A stretch of DNA of 64,000 nucleotides from CADEFX01 sp963806735. Lineage in GTDB: Bacteria; Pseudomonadota; Alphaproteobacteria; Rhizobiales; Hyphomicrobiaceae. The notes below the pieces were generated by a model. It saw only the letters and a program-made list of their open reading frames with translations, ran no database searches and was not told the DNA's origin. Shown piece after piece: positions 52,351-62,399 of this stretch. Position numbers and translations under genes: made by a program. Position 1 is the stretch's first letter. The number at the start of each line of letters is the position of its first letter. Location of the stretch: NCBI GenBank assembly GCA_963806735.1, contig CAWEBE010000016.1:17653-81652 (forward strand), in the 5' to 3' direction.

Positions 52351-54063
52351 CTATCCCCCACGTCGCAACATGAAGTCACGCCCCATGACCAGCTGTCCGA
52401 TGGTGACGAACAGCAGCACGGTGACGAGCAGAATGACGCCAAGTGCGGAGAGATATTCGAAACGCCCGCCTTCGGTCAGATCGAAAAACAGCACCGACAT
52501 CGTGCGCGTGTCCGGGCCATAAAGAAACAACGCCGAGCTGACCTCGCGCGACGAGACGATGAAAACCAACAACCATGCTCCCATGAGACTGCGCTTGAGC
52601 AGGGGGATGAGCACGCGGCGCAAAGCAACGAATCGGCCGCCGCCTAAGATGCGCACGGCGTCCTCCATCTCCGGATTGACGCCCGCAATGGCAGCATTGG
52701 CATTGGCATAGGCGACCGGCAGGAACCGTGTGGTGAAAGCCAGGATGAGGATCGCCGCAGTGCCGGCGAGGGCAAACGGCGGCGGCGCATAGGCGGCATA
52801 GAAACCGATGGCCATGACGATGCCGGGCACGACGATGGGCGTCATGGCGATCAAGCCCAAGGCGCCGCTGAAGCGCATCAGACGCCGGCTGACGATGTAG
52901 GCGACCGCCAGCGCGAGGCCGACGGCCAGTGTGGCGGCAGAAGACGAATAGACAAATGTATTGAAAATCGATTTGACCGCGTGCGCGTGCTGGAAGAAGA
53001 GATAGCGGAAGTTGTCGAGGGTGAGGTTATCCAGATTGAAACCACGAGCCCATGCCTTGGCCGTGGCTGCCTGGAGGAGCACGAGATACGGCAGCACCAC
53101 GGCGAGCGAGAGAACGAACAGGCTGTAGCCCAGGAAGACCCAGCGGACGGGGCCGAGGCGCATGAGCCGGCGCTCGCCGCCTTTGCCGGTCAGCGTGACG
53201 TAACCGCGTCGTCCGAGAATTGCCTTCTGCAGAAAGAACAGCGCCACCGTCAGCAGCAGTAGGGGAATGGAGTAGGCCGCGGCTACTTCGAGCCGGAGCG
53301 GATATCCGAAGAACTCCCAGAGCTGCAGCGGCACGAGATTGATGCGCGCCGGCAGCGCAATCATAATGGTCGAGCTGATGATCGAGATGGCCTCGAGGAA
53401 CGTGATGATGGACGCGGCGAGAATGGCGGGCAGAACGAGCGGAAGCGTCACGCGCCGGGTGAGCGTGAACCGGCTCGCGCCGAGGATGTTGGCTGCATCC
53501 TCCATCTCGCTCGAGACCATGTCGAGCGCCGAGGACGTAAACACAACCGCATAAGGAAACGAATACAGGGCGATGATGAACACGAGACCGGAGAACGAGT
53601 AGATGTTGAGGATGCCGGTCTCGACACCGAAAAGGCTGCTGTAGGCCCTGTTGAGCCAGCCGGCATTGGGGCCGGCGAGCAGGATCCAGCTCATAGCGCC
53701 GAGAAAAGGCGGTGTGGCGAATGTCGCCAGCACGAGCACACGCACCAGCCCCTTCAAAGGCATGTCTGTACGCGACAGCGCCCATGCCATCGGCACGCCG
53801 AAGGCCAGTGCCAGCGCCGCCACGCTGACGCCGAGCAGCATCGAGTTGCCAATAGCTCTGATGTAGCGGGCCCGGCTGAAGGCCTCGACGTAGTTGCTGG
53901 CTGTCCACGCGTGCGAGGCCGGATCCTCGAAGCTGATAGCCAACAGCTGCAGCAGCGGGTTGGCGACCAGCGCAATGAGAATGGCCGCCAGCATGAACCA
54001 GACGAGACTGCCGGACCGCGGGCGGAACCGGTCCAGCACTCTCTCGAGACGGCGCTGTGGCAT
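52351..54063 (-). CDS. ABC transporter permease, two-domain iron(III)/thiamine type (FbpB/ThiP-like)
   Basis: The protein of about 570 residues has two fused permease halves, each with about six membrane segments. Coupling loops lie around EDAANILGASRFTLTRRVTL and EDAVRILGGGRFVALRRVLI. This double layout is typical of iron(III) and thiamine importers. The start at 54063 is chosen because GAGAA stands 8 bases before it; ATG at 54093 and GTG at 54108 are alternatives that add 10 or 15 residues without a ribosome binding site. The 281 bases before it, up to the binding protein gene, contain two palindromic elements. Confidence 0.9.
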   Translation of the reverse strand: MPQRRLERVLDRFRPRSGSLVWFMLAAILIALVANPLLQLLAISFEDPASHAWTASNYVEAFSRARYIRAIGNSMLLGVSVAALALAFGVPMAWALSRTDMPLKGLVRVLVLATFATPPFLGAMSWILLAGPNAGWLNRAYSSLFGVETGILNIYSFSGLVFIIALYSFPYAVVFTSSALDMVSSEMEDAANILGASRFTLTRRVTLPLVLPAILAASIITFLEAISIISSTIMIALPARINLVPLQLWEFFGYPLRLEVAAAYSIPLLLLTVALFFLQKAILGRRGYVTLTGKGGERRLMRLGPVRWVFLGYSLFVLSLAVVLPYLVLLQAATAKAWARGFNLDNLTLDNFRYLFFQHAHAVKSIFNTFVYSSSAATLAVGLALAVAYIVSRRLMRFSGALGLIAMTPIVVPGIVMAIGFYAAYAPPPFALAGTAAILILAFTTRFLPVAYANANAAIAGVNPEMEDAVRILGGGRFVALRRVLIPLLKRSLMGAWLLVFIVSSREVSSALFLYGPDTRTMSVLFFDLTEGGRFEYLSALGVILLVTVLLFVTIGQLVMGRDFMLRRGG

Positions 54064-54182
54064 GATCGCCGTTCTCAAGTCAGCCGATGCCATGCAGAGA
54101 GCACGCACAAGACCGGTCCAGGAAAGGTCTCGGTATCCCGCTGCCGGTCATGCTGGCGGTCGAGTTGTCGTCGCAGCGGCGC

Positions 54183-54258
54183 TAGTGTCCCGAATCCGAA
54201 GTTCGCACTCACCTTGCAGCACCCTCATTTTGCGAACTCGGGATTCAAAGGGACACTA
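54183..54258. repeat. Palindromic element with TAGTGTCCC ends
   Basis: This 76-base element has perfect 9-base inverted ends, TAGTGTCCC at 54183-54191 and GGGACACTA at 54250-54258. Further matching arms lie inside: GAATCC with GGATTC, and AGTTCGCA with TGCGAACT. It can fold almost end to end. It resembles a tiny MITE-like element or intergenic repeat. It lies 15 bases from a second palindrome, in the gap between the binding protein and permease genes of one importer. Confidence 0.75.
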
Positions 54259-54273
54259 GCCTCATAGGCTTGT

Positions 54274-54347
54274 TAGTGCGGCTTTGGTTCAGAAGTTCCC
54301 TCGTGACCCAGCCGCAACGGATGGGGAACTTCTGAACCGCCACACTA
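54274..54347. repeat. Palindromic element with TAGTG ends and a 15-base perfect stem
   Basis: This 74-base element starts TAGTGCGGC and ends with CACTA. It contains a perfect 15-base inverted pair, GGTTCAGAAGTTCCC at 54286-54300 and GGGAACTTCTGAACC at 54324-54338, around a 23-base loop. Its last three bases form the TAG stop codon of the binding-protein gene on the minus strand. Together with the neighbour at 54183 it could weaken transcription between the binding protein and the permease, giving more binding protein. Confidence 0.75.
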
Positions 54348-55478
54348 GCCACCGAACATGTCGCGCCATTGGTCGGTCGATGTCTTCAGCTGCTCTGCGT
54401 AGTCGACGGATGGCAGCAGTGGAACGATGGCAATGTCGCCGAGGCGCTTGCCGCCCACGAGCGTGCGCTCAACGCCGCCCCGCACCGAGTCGTAATTGTT
54501 GTTGACGAGGATATCGGCGTGCTCCTCGCCGAGCAGGAACTCGGTGAACAGCTTGGCCATATTCGGCTGCGGCGCGTTCTTCATGATTGCGGTAAGCCCC
54601 ATAATGAAGAGCGAGCCGTCGGTCGGATAGACCACGGCAATAGGATTGCCCTTGTCGATATTAGGCGCGGCAACGCCGTCGGGCATGGGCGCGACCAGGC
54701 GCTCCCCGGAATTGAGCGAGGTGATGGAATCGAAGGTCGAGCGCTGCACCAAGGGATCATTGGCACGAACGGCCTTGAAATAGTCCCAGCCCTTCTCCTT
54801 GGACAGCCAGGCCACGAGAGCCGCGTCGAAGCCGCTGAACCCCGGGTGGCCGACCGCGAGCTTTCCTTTCCACTTCGGGTCGGCCATGTCGGCCCAGCTC
54901 TTCGGTGCGTCGGCCGCACTGACGAGCTTGTTGTTATAGGCCATGGCCATGAGGCCACCACCGAAGGGATAAACGTAGCCATCGACGATGACCGGCTTGG
55001 CGGCTCCGATGATCTTGGTGGCGCTGGGCGGCACATAGCTGGCAAGGTGCTTGTCGCGCATCAGCAGGCCATAATGGTCGCCGATGCCGCTCATGGAGAC
55101 GACGCTCGCGACCGTGTTGTTCGCGCGCAAGTCCTGGTTCAAGCGCTGGAAGATGCCGCCGGTGGTCGCCCGTACGGCTTTGACGGTAAGGCCTTCGTAT
55201 TTCTTGGCGAAGGCCGCGGCCGTCTTGTCCGCAAGATCCTGGCCGTAGAAGCTGACGTACCACGTCATGGGGCCTTCTTGCCGGGCCGCTTTCTCGATAG
55301 CGGCGAGATCCTCCTGCGCCAGGGCGGAGCACGGCTGTGCTACAGCCAGTGCAAGTACGGCTGCGAAAGCGAGGCGTATGGCCGATCCTACCCTTGCCCG
55401 AAGCGCCATGTTGACGCCGTGGCCGATACCTCGCCCACCTCGCGTTCCGGTGGGCATGGTGCCCCTGCCCCTTGTCAT
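54345..55478 (-). CDS. ABC transporter extracellular substrate-binding protein, iron(III)/polyamine type
   Basis: The 377-residue periplasmic protein has a long basic N-terminus, then a signal core (AIRLAFAAVLALAVAQ) with cleavage near ALAQ. A mature region typical of AfuA/FbpA-like proteins follows: AARQEGPMTWYVSFYGQDLA, VYPFGGGLMAMAYNNKLV, and SWADMADPKWKGKLAVGHPG. CAGGAGGACG precedes the ATG at 55478; in-frame ATGs closer to the signal core (such as MNMAL-like starts) are also possible. The TAG stop lies in a palindromic element. The gene is divergent from an AraC regulator. Confidence 0.9.
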   Translation of the reverse strand: MTRGRGTMPTGTRGGRGIGHGVNMALRARVGSAIRLAFAAVLALAVAQPCSALAQEDLAAIEKAARQEGPMTWYVSFYGQDLADKTAAAFAKKYEGLTVKAVRATTGGIFQRLNQDLRANNTVASVVSMSGIGDHYGLLMRDKHLASYVPPSATKIIGAAKPVIVDGYVYPFGGGLMAMAYNNKLVSAADAPKSWADMADPKWKGKLAVGHPGFSGFDAALVAWLSKEKGWDYFKAVRANDPLVQRSTFDSITSLNSGERLVAPMPDGVAAPNIDKGNPIAVVYPTDGSLFIMGLTAIMKNAPQPNMAKLFTEFLLGEEHADILVNNNYDSVRGGVERTLVGGKRLGDIAIVPLLPSVDYAEQLKTSTDQWRDMFGG

Positions 55479-55766
55479 GGCGTCGTCCTCCTGTCGAGAT
55501 CGTTGCTCGTTGGACCGAGCCGGCGGCGGGCCATCGGCCGGGACATTGTTCAAGCTATGCGCCCAGCCGAAGGCAAGGTCTTGTACGATCTTGCTGCCGG
55601 CCGTGCCGGAGTGCTCCTTAGCGCTGTGCAGTATCGGACCATTGGGCTAACGTTCAAAGGGGCCGGAAGCTGGCTTGCGCTCCCCAGCGGAGCGCAGCCG
55701 CGGGGGGGTGGGCGGTGGTCGCGACGCGGCGCTGCACAATCGCACACCTTCGGAGGAAAGGCAGGG

Positions 55767-56615
55767 ATGGCTACGAGCCGCGAGGGGACCAACGGTCGGG
55801 AAAAGCGGCAGGCCAGGCATTTTCAGCGCCATGCCGGCGGCCTCAGCGTCTACTACCACGCCAGCATCGAACGCCAGGGGCTCCGCCGCCATGCGCACGA
55901 GCAGATCCAGGTCTCCATCCCGCTTTATCAGCACAAGAGCTCCGGCGGCATTGCCTGCGGTCACGTCGATGTCATTCCCGGTTTCGAGGAGCACGCCATG
56001 GATTGGGGCGGCGCCCGAGAAGTGGTCGTCGTTCACTTTGGCTCGCCGTTTCTGACGCAAGCGATCGAGGCATCCAGCACCATCGCGGAGCGCCACGGGC
56101 GGCGCACCAAGCCCGATCCGTTCGTGTCCCAGGTGGGTCTGAACATACGGCAGGAGCTGTTGCGCCACGAGACCATCGACGAGTTCCTGCTGGCGTCGCT
56201 GGGCACCATTCTCGCGGGGTATCTCTTCAAGACCGAAGTGCTCTGGGACAACGACACACAATCCGCGTCGTGCCTGACCTACGAGCAATCGAGGCGTGCG
56301 ATCGAGATGATGAATGCCGACGGCGGCGCGCGCGTATCGTTGATCGACATTGCGTCCGAGCTGGGGCTCAGCCAGTGGCATTTCTCCCGCCAGTTCCGCA
56401 AGACCACGGGGCTGTCCCCGTATCAGTTCCTGCTGCGCTCGCGTGTGGACCGGGCCCGGCGGCTGCTCGAACGCGGACATGCGATATCCGAGGTGGCGGC
56501 CATCACAGGCTTCACCGATCAGAGCCACATGCACCGCCATTTCAGGCGCATTCTCGGCACGACGCCAGGCAACCACCGACGCGACAAATGGCGCCGATCT
56601 GTGCCCGGACTATAA
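55767..56615 (+). CDS. AraC family transcriptional regulator
   Basis: The 282-residue regulator has an N-terminal cupin-like sensing domain (YHASIERQGLRRHAHEQIQV). At the C-terminus two helix-turn-helix units include SLIDIASELGLSQWHFSRQF, then RKTTGLSPYQFLLRSRVDRA and AISEVAAITGFTDQSHMHRH. The ATG at 55767 has GGAGGAAAGGCAGGG before it; the frame is open far upstream, but only as antisense of the binding-protein gene. It is divergent from the iron/polyamine-type importer, 288 bases away, and probably controls it. The space between shows no clear operator. Confidence 0.92.
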   Translation: MATSREGTNGREKRQARHFQRHAGGLSVYYHASIERQGLRRHAHEQIQVSIPLYQHKSSGGIACGHVDVIPGFEEHAMDWGGAREVVVVHFGSPFLTQAIEASSTIAERHGRRTKPDPFVSQVGLNIRQELLRHETIDEFLLASLGTILAGYLFKTEVLWDNDTQSASCLTYEQSRRAIEMMNADGGARVSLIDIASELGLSQWHFSRQFRKTTGLSPYQFLLRSRVDRARRLLERGHAISEVAAITGFTDQSHMHRHFRRILGTTPGNHRRDKWRRSVPGL

Positions 56616-56651
56616 TTGCGCTTCATGGTATGATAACGCAGACTTGTACCA

Positions 56652-57296
56652 TTGGAGACATCGGGGGAATCGTTGACGTTCGACGCAACGAGCCGCTTGC
56701 TTCACAGCTTCGCGTATCGCCTGGCGATCGCAGTCGGCATGATGATTGCGCATGCGGCCTGCCCCTGGGGGCTGTCCGCGAGCGCATCGGATTTGCAGGC
56801 GACGATACCTGTGCATCTGGCGGCAGTCGGCGCCGGCGCGCCGGGTGAGCAGACCCACGAAGAGCTGATCATCGTCGCGGTCGACGCGTCGAACCCGGAA
56901 AGCCTCGACGAGGAGATCGCACAAACCCACAAGCTGCAACTCGTCAGGCGACTCGTCATGTCCGCCATCGGCCTGCGCGTTATCAGCTATCGCGCTGTCG
57001 GACCACAGTCCTTCGCCGAGGTCATCGAGCGCCTGCGTGCGGACAGCCGCATCACCAGCGCGCAGGTCAACGCCGTCTATCGGCCAGTGCCGCCGGCCAT
57101 GCCGGACAAGAGGCTTACGAGCACGCCGCCCGGGCGCCCGGAGCACGGCGTCTCCGGAAAACGGCAAAGCTCGACCGAGGCTCGTTCGAGCAGTCGGGCA
57201 GCATCAGTAGGCGCAGCGTACAAGCAGGACGCAGCCAAAATAGGCGAAGCACCGCCGATGCGCATTGCCGCCGACGTGTTGGCGGGCGGCCTGTAG
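56652..57296 (+). CDS. Secreted protein resembling a stand-alone subtilisin (S8) propeptide
   Basis: The frame encodes 214 residues. The start is uncertain: TTG at 56652, or TTG at 56673 after GGGGGAA. A hydrophobic stretch (FAYRLAIAVGMMIAHAACPW) ending in LSASAS looks like a signal peptide. Residues about 65-145 (EELIIVAVDASNPESLDEEI, then VMSAIGLRVISYRA and FAEVIERLRADSRITSAQVN) follow the pattern of the inhibitor-I9-like propeptides of bacterial subtilisins, which end in saQpNy.y. No protease domain follows; a Ser/Pro-rich, low-complexity tail ends the protein. It could be a protease inhibitor or chaperone. This is inference from pattern only. It is convergent with the autotransporter gene. 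Confidence 0.6.
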   Translation: METSGESLTFDATSRLLHSFAYRLAIAVGMMIAHAACPWGLSASASDLQATIPVHLAAVGAGAPGEQTHEELIIVAVDASNPESLDEEIAQTHKLQLVRRLVMSAIGLRVISYRAVGPQSFAEVIERLRADSRITSAQVNAVYRPVPPAMPDKRLTSTPPGRPEHGVSGKRQSSTEARSSSRAASVGAAYKQDAAKIGEAPPMRIAADVLAGGL

Positions 57297-57310
57297 GCCG
57301 TCAGGGGCCC

Positions 57311-58715
57311 TCAGTACAGCTTCAACAGAACGCCGAAACGCCCCGACAAGTAGTCGTAGTCCGGGCTGTGATCCTGGCGAATGCCGGCCGAGAGCTGCAG
57401 CCATTCGCTGATTTCCAAGTCGATGCCGCCGGCGGCGAACAGGCTCGTGTCCGCATCCTCGAACGAGAAATCGACGCCCTGAATATTCACGTCATTCGCG
57501 TAGTAGAAGCGATGCGTAACGCCGGCCTGCACGTAGGGTCTCAGCGTATAGGTGCCGGCCGGGATCACCGTGAAGAGGCGGGCCGACAGCGTCCCGCTGA
57601 GGTGCTCGAGGACGTGCTCGCCGTAGGCGATGTCGAGCGTATCGTGATGCGCATCGCCCTGAGTGCGGTGATAGCCGAGCGTGCCGCGCACATCGAGGCG
57701 GAGGTCCTGCGGCAATGGCACGATGCTTCCCATGAACAGCGACGAGGTCAGACTGGACCCGTCGAAGTCGCTCTTGGCGCCGAGGACAGTATTCTCTGTC
57801 TGGGCTTCACCCCAACTGCCGCCCGCGGCTGCGCCGGCATACCAGGTGCGTGTCGTTAGCAGGGCAAAGCCGCCCAAGGACCATGCCCGAATGCTGGCGC
57901 TGCCTGCATCGGTGATGCCAAGGCTGCGCAGTGTGCTGTCGCCGCGGATATCGAGCTGCGAACTCGGAAACTCCGGCGCTGATGCCGACGTGAAATGCAC
58001 CGCGCTTCAGGCCGACGAGCGGCGAGGCATCGAGGAGAATGCCCGGCATCATGGACCAGTCGGAGGAGTGGATCGGAAGGGTCGAGCCGGTCACGACACT
58101 ATTGCCGTAGCTCGCCTGATAGCTGTAGCCGCCGTGATTGCCTGACCCGAAGGTCACGGCATTCCAGGTCCAGAGATTGGAGAGCGGCAGTGCGACCAGG
58201 CTTACCGAGCCGTTGTTGCTGGCGGACGGCGAATTGGTCGTCGGGCCGTCGCCCAGGGTGAGGCCATTGATGATCTGATCGATGGGACCGAGGAGATTGA
58301 GACTGACCGTATTGCTTAGGAGCTGATTGACGCCCGATACCTGATTCAGAAGCAGGTTCAACAGGCTGTTTCCCAATCCCGAAACCACCGGCAAGTTGGG
58401 GCCAACGATGCTGATGCCCGGCAGATTGATGAGCAGCAGGCGGTCGCCGGCAGGCAGGCTCAGGTTCGGCGGCAGTCCCTTGGTGTCGAGGAAGCTGATG
58501 TTCGGCAGGGCCAGCGCTGGCAATCGGACAGTCGGGCCACCCTTGTCGGGATCGATAATGGTGGGCAGCTTGATCTTGGGATCGATGAGGTTGGGGAGGG
58601 CAATGCTGATACCAGGCACGTCCGGCAATTTTTGCGCGTGAGCCTGACCGAGCCCAGCGACAAAGAACACCAGAAATCCAATCCACCAGATACGCTCGAA
58701 CCGCCCGCAGGCCAC
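57311..58715 (-). pseudogene. Autotransporter outer membrane beta-barrel protein interrupted by a single-base frameshift
   Basis: Two frames form one protein of about 467 residues. The first, from a GTG at 58715, has a signal peptide (WWIGFLVFFVAGLGQAHAQ) and a short Pro/Leu-rich passenger with repeated LP-NLIDP-like units. It then begins a beta-barrel (WTWNAVTFGSGNHGGYSYQA, MMPGILLDASPLVGLKRGAF). The barrel continues one frame over (SSQLDIRGDSTLRSLGITDA through WYAGAAAGGSWGEAQTEN) and ends in GRFGVLLKLY with a terminal aromatic, as outer-membrane proteins do. Removing one base around 57955-57985 joins the frames at HVGISAGVSEF. The barrel is otherwise complete. Confidence 0.8.
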
Positions 58716-58851
58716 GCCATATCCGATACGCTACTCACCCACAGCAGGTGACTATAGCGCCGCCACCCAGGCGTGCTTTTGGTAACTCGACGCGGCGGTG
58801 CTATTTGCCAAACACCTGTCGCCTTCCGATCACAGCGGGAGATTTTACGTG

Positions 58852-59874
58852 CTATGAGGCCCTACGGCGCAGCTCGCGGAACGATATCAGCCGTTGCTGC
58901 TGCTCGTCCCACAGCGTGAGACGCGCGTAGCGCAAACTCTGCCCCAGCGTTATGCGGCCGATCGCGTGAAGCTCAGGATGGTCACGCAGCACTTCCGGCA
59001 GCCTGTAATAGGGAATACGGCTGCACAGATGGTGGACGTGGTGCACGCCGATGTTGGCGGTGAACCATTGCAGGATCTTGGGCAGATCGTAGTGCGAGCT
59101 GCCGTGCAGGGCTGCCTCATGATGGGTCCAGGCGGGTGCGGCAGCCCAGAACGTGTCCTCGAACTGATGCTGTACGTAGAAAAGCCAGACGCCGATTGTG
59201 GACGCCAGCAACGTCATCGGCAGCTGTATGGCCAGGAACGGGCCGACACCGACAACCGCCATCACAGCCACGATCACCAGCGCGATCGCCACATTGTTCG
59301 CCATGACGCTCAGCCAAGCTCTGTGATCGCGCCACAGGCCCGCGGGAAATCTGTAGCGCACGATGAACAGATAGGCGGGGGCCACGCCGAACAAGACCAG
59401 CGGATGGCGATAGAGCCAGTATCCGAACTGCCGACGCCAGCTCAGCGCCTGGTACTCGCGCACCGTCAAGGTCACGATCTCGCCGATCCCACGACGATCC
59501 AGATTGCCCGAGCCGGCATGATGGCTGGCATGGGTGCGCCGCCAGAAATCGTAAGGCGTCAAGGTCAGGATGCCGAGCACGCGCCCGACCCAGTCATTGG
59601 TGCGGCGGCCGGAGAAAAAGCTGCCGTGACCGCAATCGTGCTGGATCAGAAACAGGCGCACCAGGAAGCCGGCGGCTGGCAGCGCGATGATGGCACTCAC
59701 CCAGTAGCCGAGCCCGAGCGCGGCCCACATCAGGATCCAGAGGAGTATGAAAGGTCCAAGCGTGACCGTTAGCTCCAGAAGGCTCCGCGGAACGCTCGAT
59801 GCGCGATACTTGATGAGTAGCCTTGCCCACTCGCGCGCGCTCTCAGCGCGCATCGTTGCCAAGCCGTCTGCCAA
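58852..59874 (-). CDS. Membrane fatty acid desaturase, omega-6/delta-12 type
   Basis: The protein of about 340 residues has the three histidine boxes of membrane desaturases: HDCGHGSFF, HASHH and HHVHH. Hydrophobic pairs lie before and between them (LGPFILLWILMWAALGLGYW, NNVAIALVIVAVMAVVGVG). These bind the di-iron centre. The protein introduces a double bond in membrane acyl chains, or acts on carotenoid-like lipids. The start is taken as TTG at 59874 because GGGGAG stands six bases before it. ATG at 59853 and TTG at 59895 are alternatives. The 210 or so bases upstream to folA hold nothing recognisable. Confidence 0.9.
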   Translation of the reverse strand: MADGLATMRAESAREWARLLIKYRASSVPRSLLELTVTLGPFILLWILMWAALGLGYWVSAIIALPAAGFLVRLFLIQHDCGHGSFFSGRRTNDWVGRVLGILTLTPYDFWRRTHASHHAGSGNLDRRGIGEIVTLTVREYQALSWRRQFGYWLYRHPLVLFGVAPAYLFIVRYRFPAGLWRDHRAWLSVMANNVAIALVIVAVMAVVGVGPFLAIQLPMTLLASTIGVWLFYVQHQFEDTFWAAAPAWTHHEAALHGSSHYDLPKILQWFTANIGVHHVHHLCSRIPYYRLPEVLRDHPELHAIGRITLGQSLRYARLTLWDEQQQRLISFRELRRRAS

Positions 59875-60108
59875 ATGTAACTCCCCGTCGTGCAACTACA
59901 GCATTGTTGTCGATGGAAGCACGTGTCTCCCGTGGGACTATGACACGCTGCCTCGGTGCGTGCAGCTATAGCGGTCACCGCCCGCAATCAGCCCTAAATG
60001 TCGAATCGGATCATGCCACCAGCATCAGCCGCATTCCAGCTGCAAGACGCGGATTCCCGCGGGTGCGCGGATTCGCTCAGGCTCTATACGGATAAAGTTG
60101 CGCCCAGC

Positions 60109-60626
60109 CTAGTGCACCCGGTCGAGCATGATCAGCGTCGCCTCGTATTGGTCTTTCAATCCGCGAAAGAGCCGTTCGCGCGACGTCTCATGCCAAGCGT
60201 TTGCGTCGATCGTCGGGAAGAACGTGTCACCCGGCGGCGACGCATGCACGCGCGTCAGGTAGATGCGGTCCGCCTGCGGCAGCAGCGCCTGGAAAATCTC
60301 AGCCCCGCCAATGACAACGATCTCGTCGGCATTGCGCGCTGTGGCCAATTCCCGGGCACGTTCGAGCGCTGCATCAATGCTTTGCACAACGATGATACCA
60401 ACGCCCCCAAAGGCGGGATCGCGCGTGACGACAATATTGTCGCGGCCGTCGAGGGGCCTGCCGATGGACTCGTAGGTTTTTCGGCCCATGATGACGGGTT
60501 TGCCCAGTGTCAGCCGTCGAAACAATCTCAAGTCGGAGGAAAGACGCCAGGGCAATGCGCCGTCTTTGCCGATGACGCCATTCTCACCCACTGCCACAAC
60601 GAAGCAAACCGTAGTCGGCTTGCCGC

Positions 60627-60630
<4 letters not shown>
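60109..60630 (-). CDS. folA: Dihydrofolate reductase
   Basis: This is a 173-residue enzyme with the full family pattern: VVAVGENGVIGKDGALPWRL, catalytic Asp33 in SSDLRLF, VIMGRKTYESIGRPLDGRDN and IVVIGGAEIFQALLPQADRI. It reduces dihydrofolate to tetrahydrofolate with NADPH, regenerating the folate used by thymidylate synthase. Its ATG overlaps the thyA stop as ATGA, so the two are translationally coupled in the order thyA, folA. The length matches other proteobacterial FolA proteins. Confidence 0.97.
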
Positions 60631-61421
<791 letters not shown>

Positions 61422-61464
61422 GGGAACATTCTAGTCCGATTCTTCGGTAGAAAAACCGCCCGTG

Positions 61465-62238
61465 TCACGCCGCTATGGGTGCAAACCGCAGCGCCAGCAT
61501 CAGCCCTGAATTGTACAGCGCATGGCAGAACAGGGCGGGCAGCAGGCTCCCAGTTTTCCACAACAGCCAGGAGAAATAGAGGCCAATCAAGAACACTTCC
61601 GCGAGCCCCACGACCGAGTACCCCCAGTGCAGCGCGGTCCAGGCCGCTGTCGTCAGCACGGCCGCTGGCCAGAAACCCATCCTGCTGCGCGCCAGCGCCG
61701 ATTGCAGGAAGCCCCGAAAAAGCAGCTCCTCCATCAGCGGCGCGCCGATGCCGATGGCCAATCCGGCGAGCAGCCAGGCATCCGACCTGATGAAACCGGC
61801 ATAAAGTTGCAGATCGTCCAGCATGTCGGATGGCCGCAGCCAATAGACAAGCGCGTTGAACGATCCCAGCACCACCGCCATCAGCACGATGGCATAGGCC
61901 AGCGTGCGCATCCCGACGCCGTGCCCGGTCAGCCGCAGCACCTCGCGCGGGCGGCCACCGAACAGATTGGCGGTGCCCAGCACCAAGCCGACGGTCGCCG
62001 CCTGCGTCAGAAGCAGCCAGAGCATCAGAATCGAAACGGCGCTATCCGTGCCGGTGGCTTCGACAGGCCGCATGGGTAAATCGCGTGCCGCGAGCCCCGT
62101 CAGCAATGGAAAAACAAGGGCGACGATCGCCTGGGATACGAGGAGGATCAGCAACGTAGCCGCCGCCGCCCAGGTCGCATGCCAGGGCGTGTTGGGCGCG
62201 TAGCGCGCTGGACCACTCACGAATTCCACGAGACTCAT
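61465..62238 (-). CDS. CPBP family intramembrane glutamic endopeptidase (CAAX protease-like)
   Basis: The 257-residue membrane protein has several hydrophobic segments and the CPBP motifs: EELLFRGFLQ (EExxxR), the second His in ALHWGYSVVG and the third motif HALYNSG. Related proteins cleave membrane peptides or are linked to bacteriocin self-protection and stress. The start MSLVEFVSGPARYAPN at 62238 is preferred because the first membrane segment follows at a normal distance; the frame extends upstream without homology. It is divergent from the tmRNA gene and has 43 bases between it and thyA. Confidence 0.88.
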   Translation of the reverse strand: MSLVEFVSGPARYAPNTPWHATWAAAATLLILLVSQAIVALVFPLLTGLAARDLPMRPVEATGTDSAVSILMLWLLLTQAATVGLVLGTANLFGGRPREVLRLTGHGVGMRTLAYAIVLMAVVLGSFNALVYWLRPSDMLDDLQLYAGFIRSDAWLLAGLAIGIGAPLMEELLFRGFLQSALARSRMGFWPAAVLTTAAWTALHWGYSVVGLAEVFLIGLYFSWLLWKTGSLLPALFCHALYNSGLMLALRFAPIAA

Positions 62239-62399
62239 TCGACCGTCGACCTCATACAACCCGTACAAATCACGATGGCCACTGGAACATCCATTAAGCA
62301 ACGCGCGTGGCGCATGTGCAGGCGCTGTGGATGTGCAACCTTTTATTATGCCGTCCACTATCTTATATTGAGGGTGCCGGATTCGTCCGGCTATGGCGA

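Noticed and set aside
54369..56615. A 748-codon open frame on the plus strand covering the binding protein gene and the AraC gene
   Set aside because: Only the part from 55767 has homology and a ribosome binding site. The upstream part is antisense of the binding protein gene, kept open by GC-rich codon bias.
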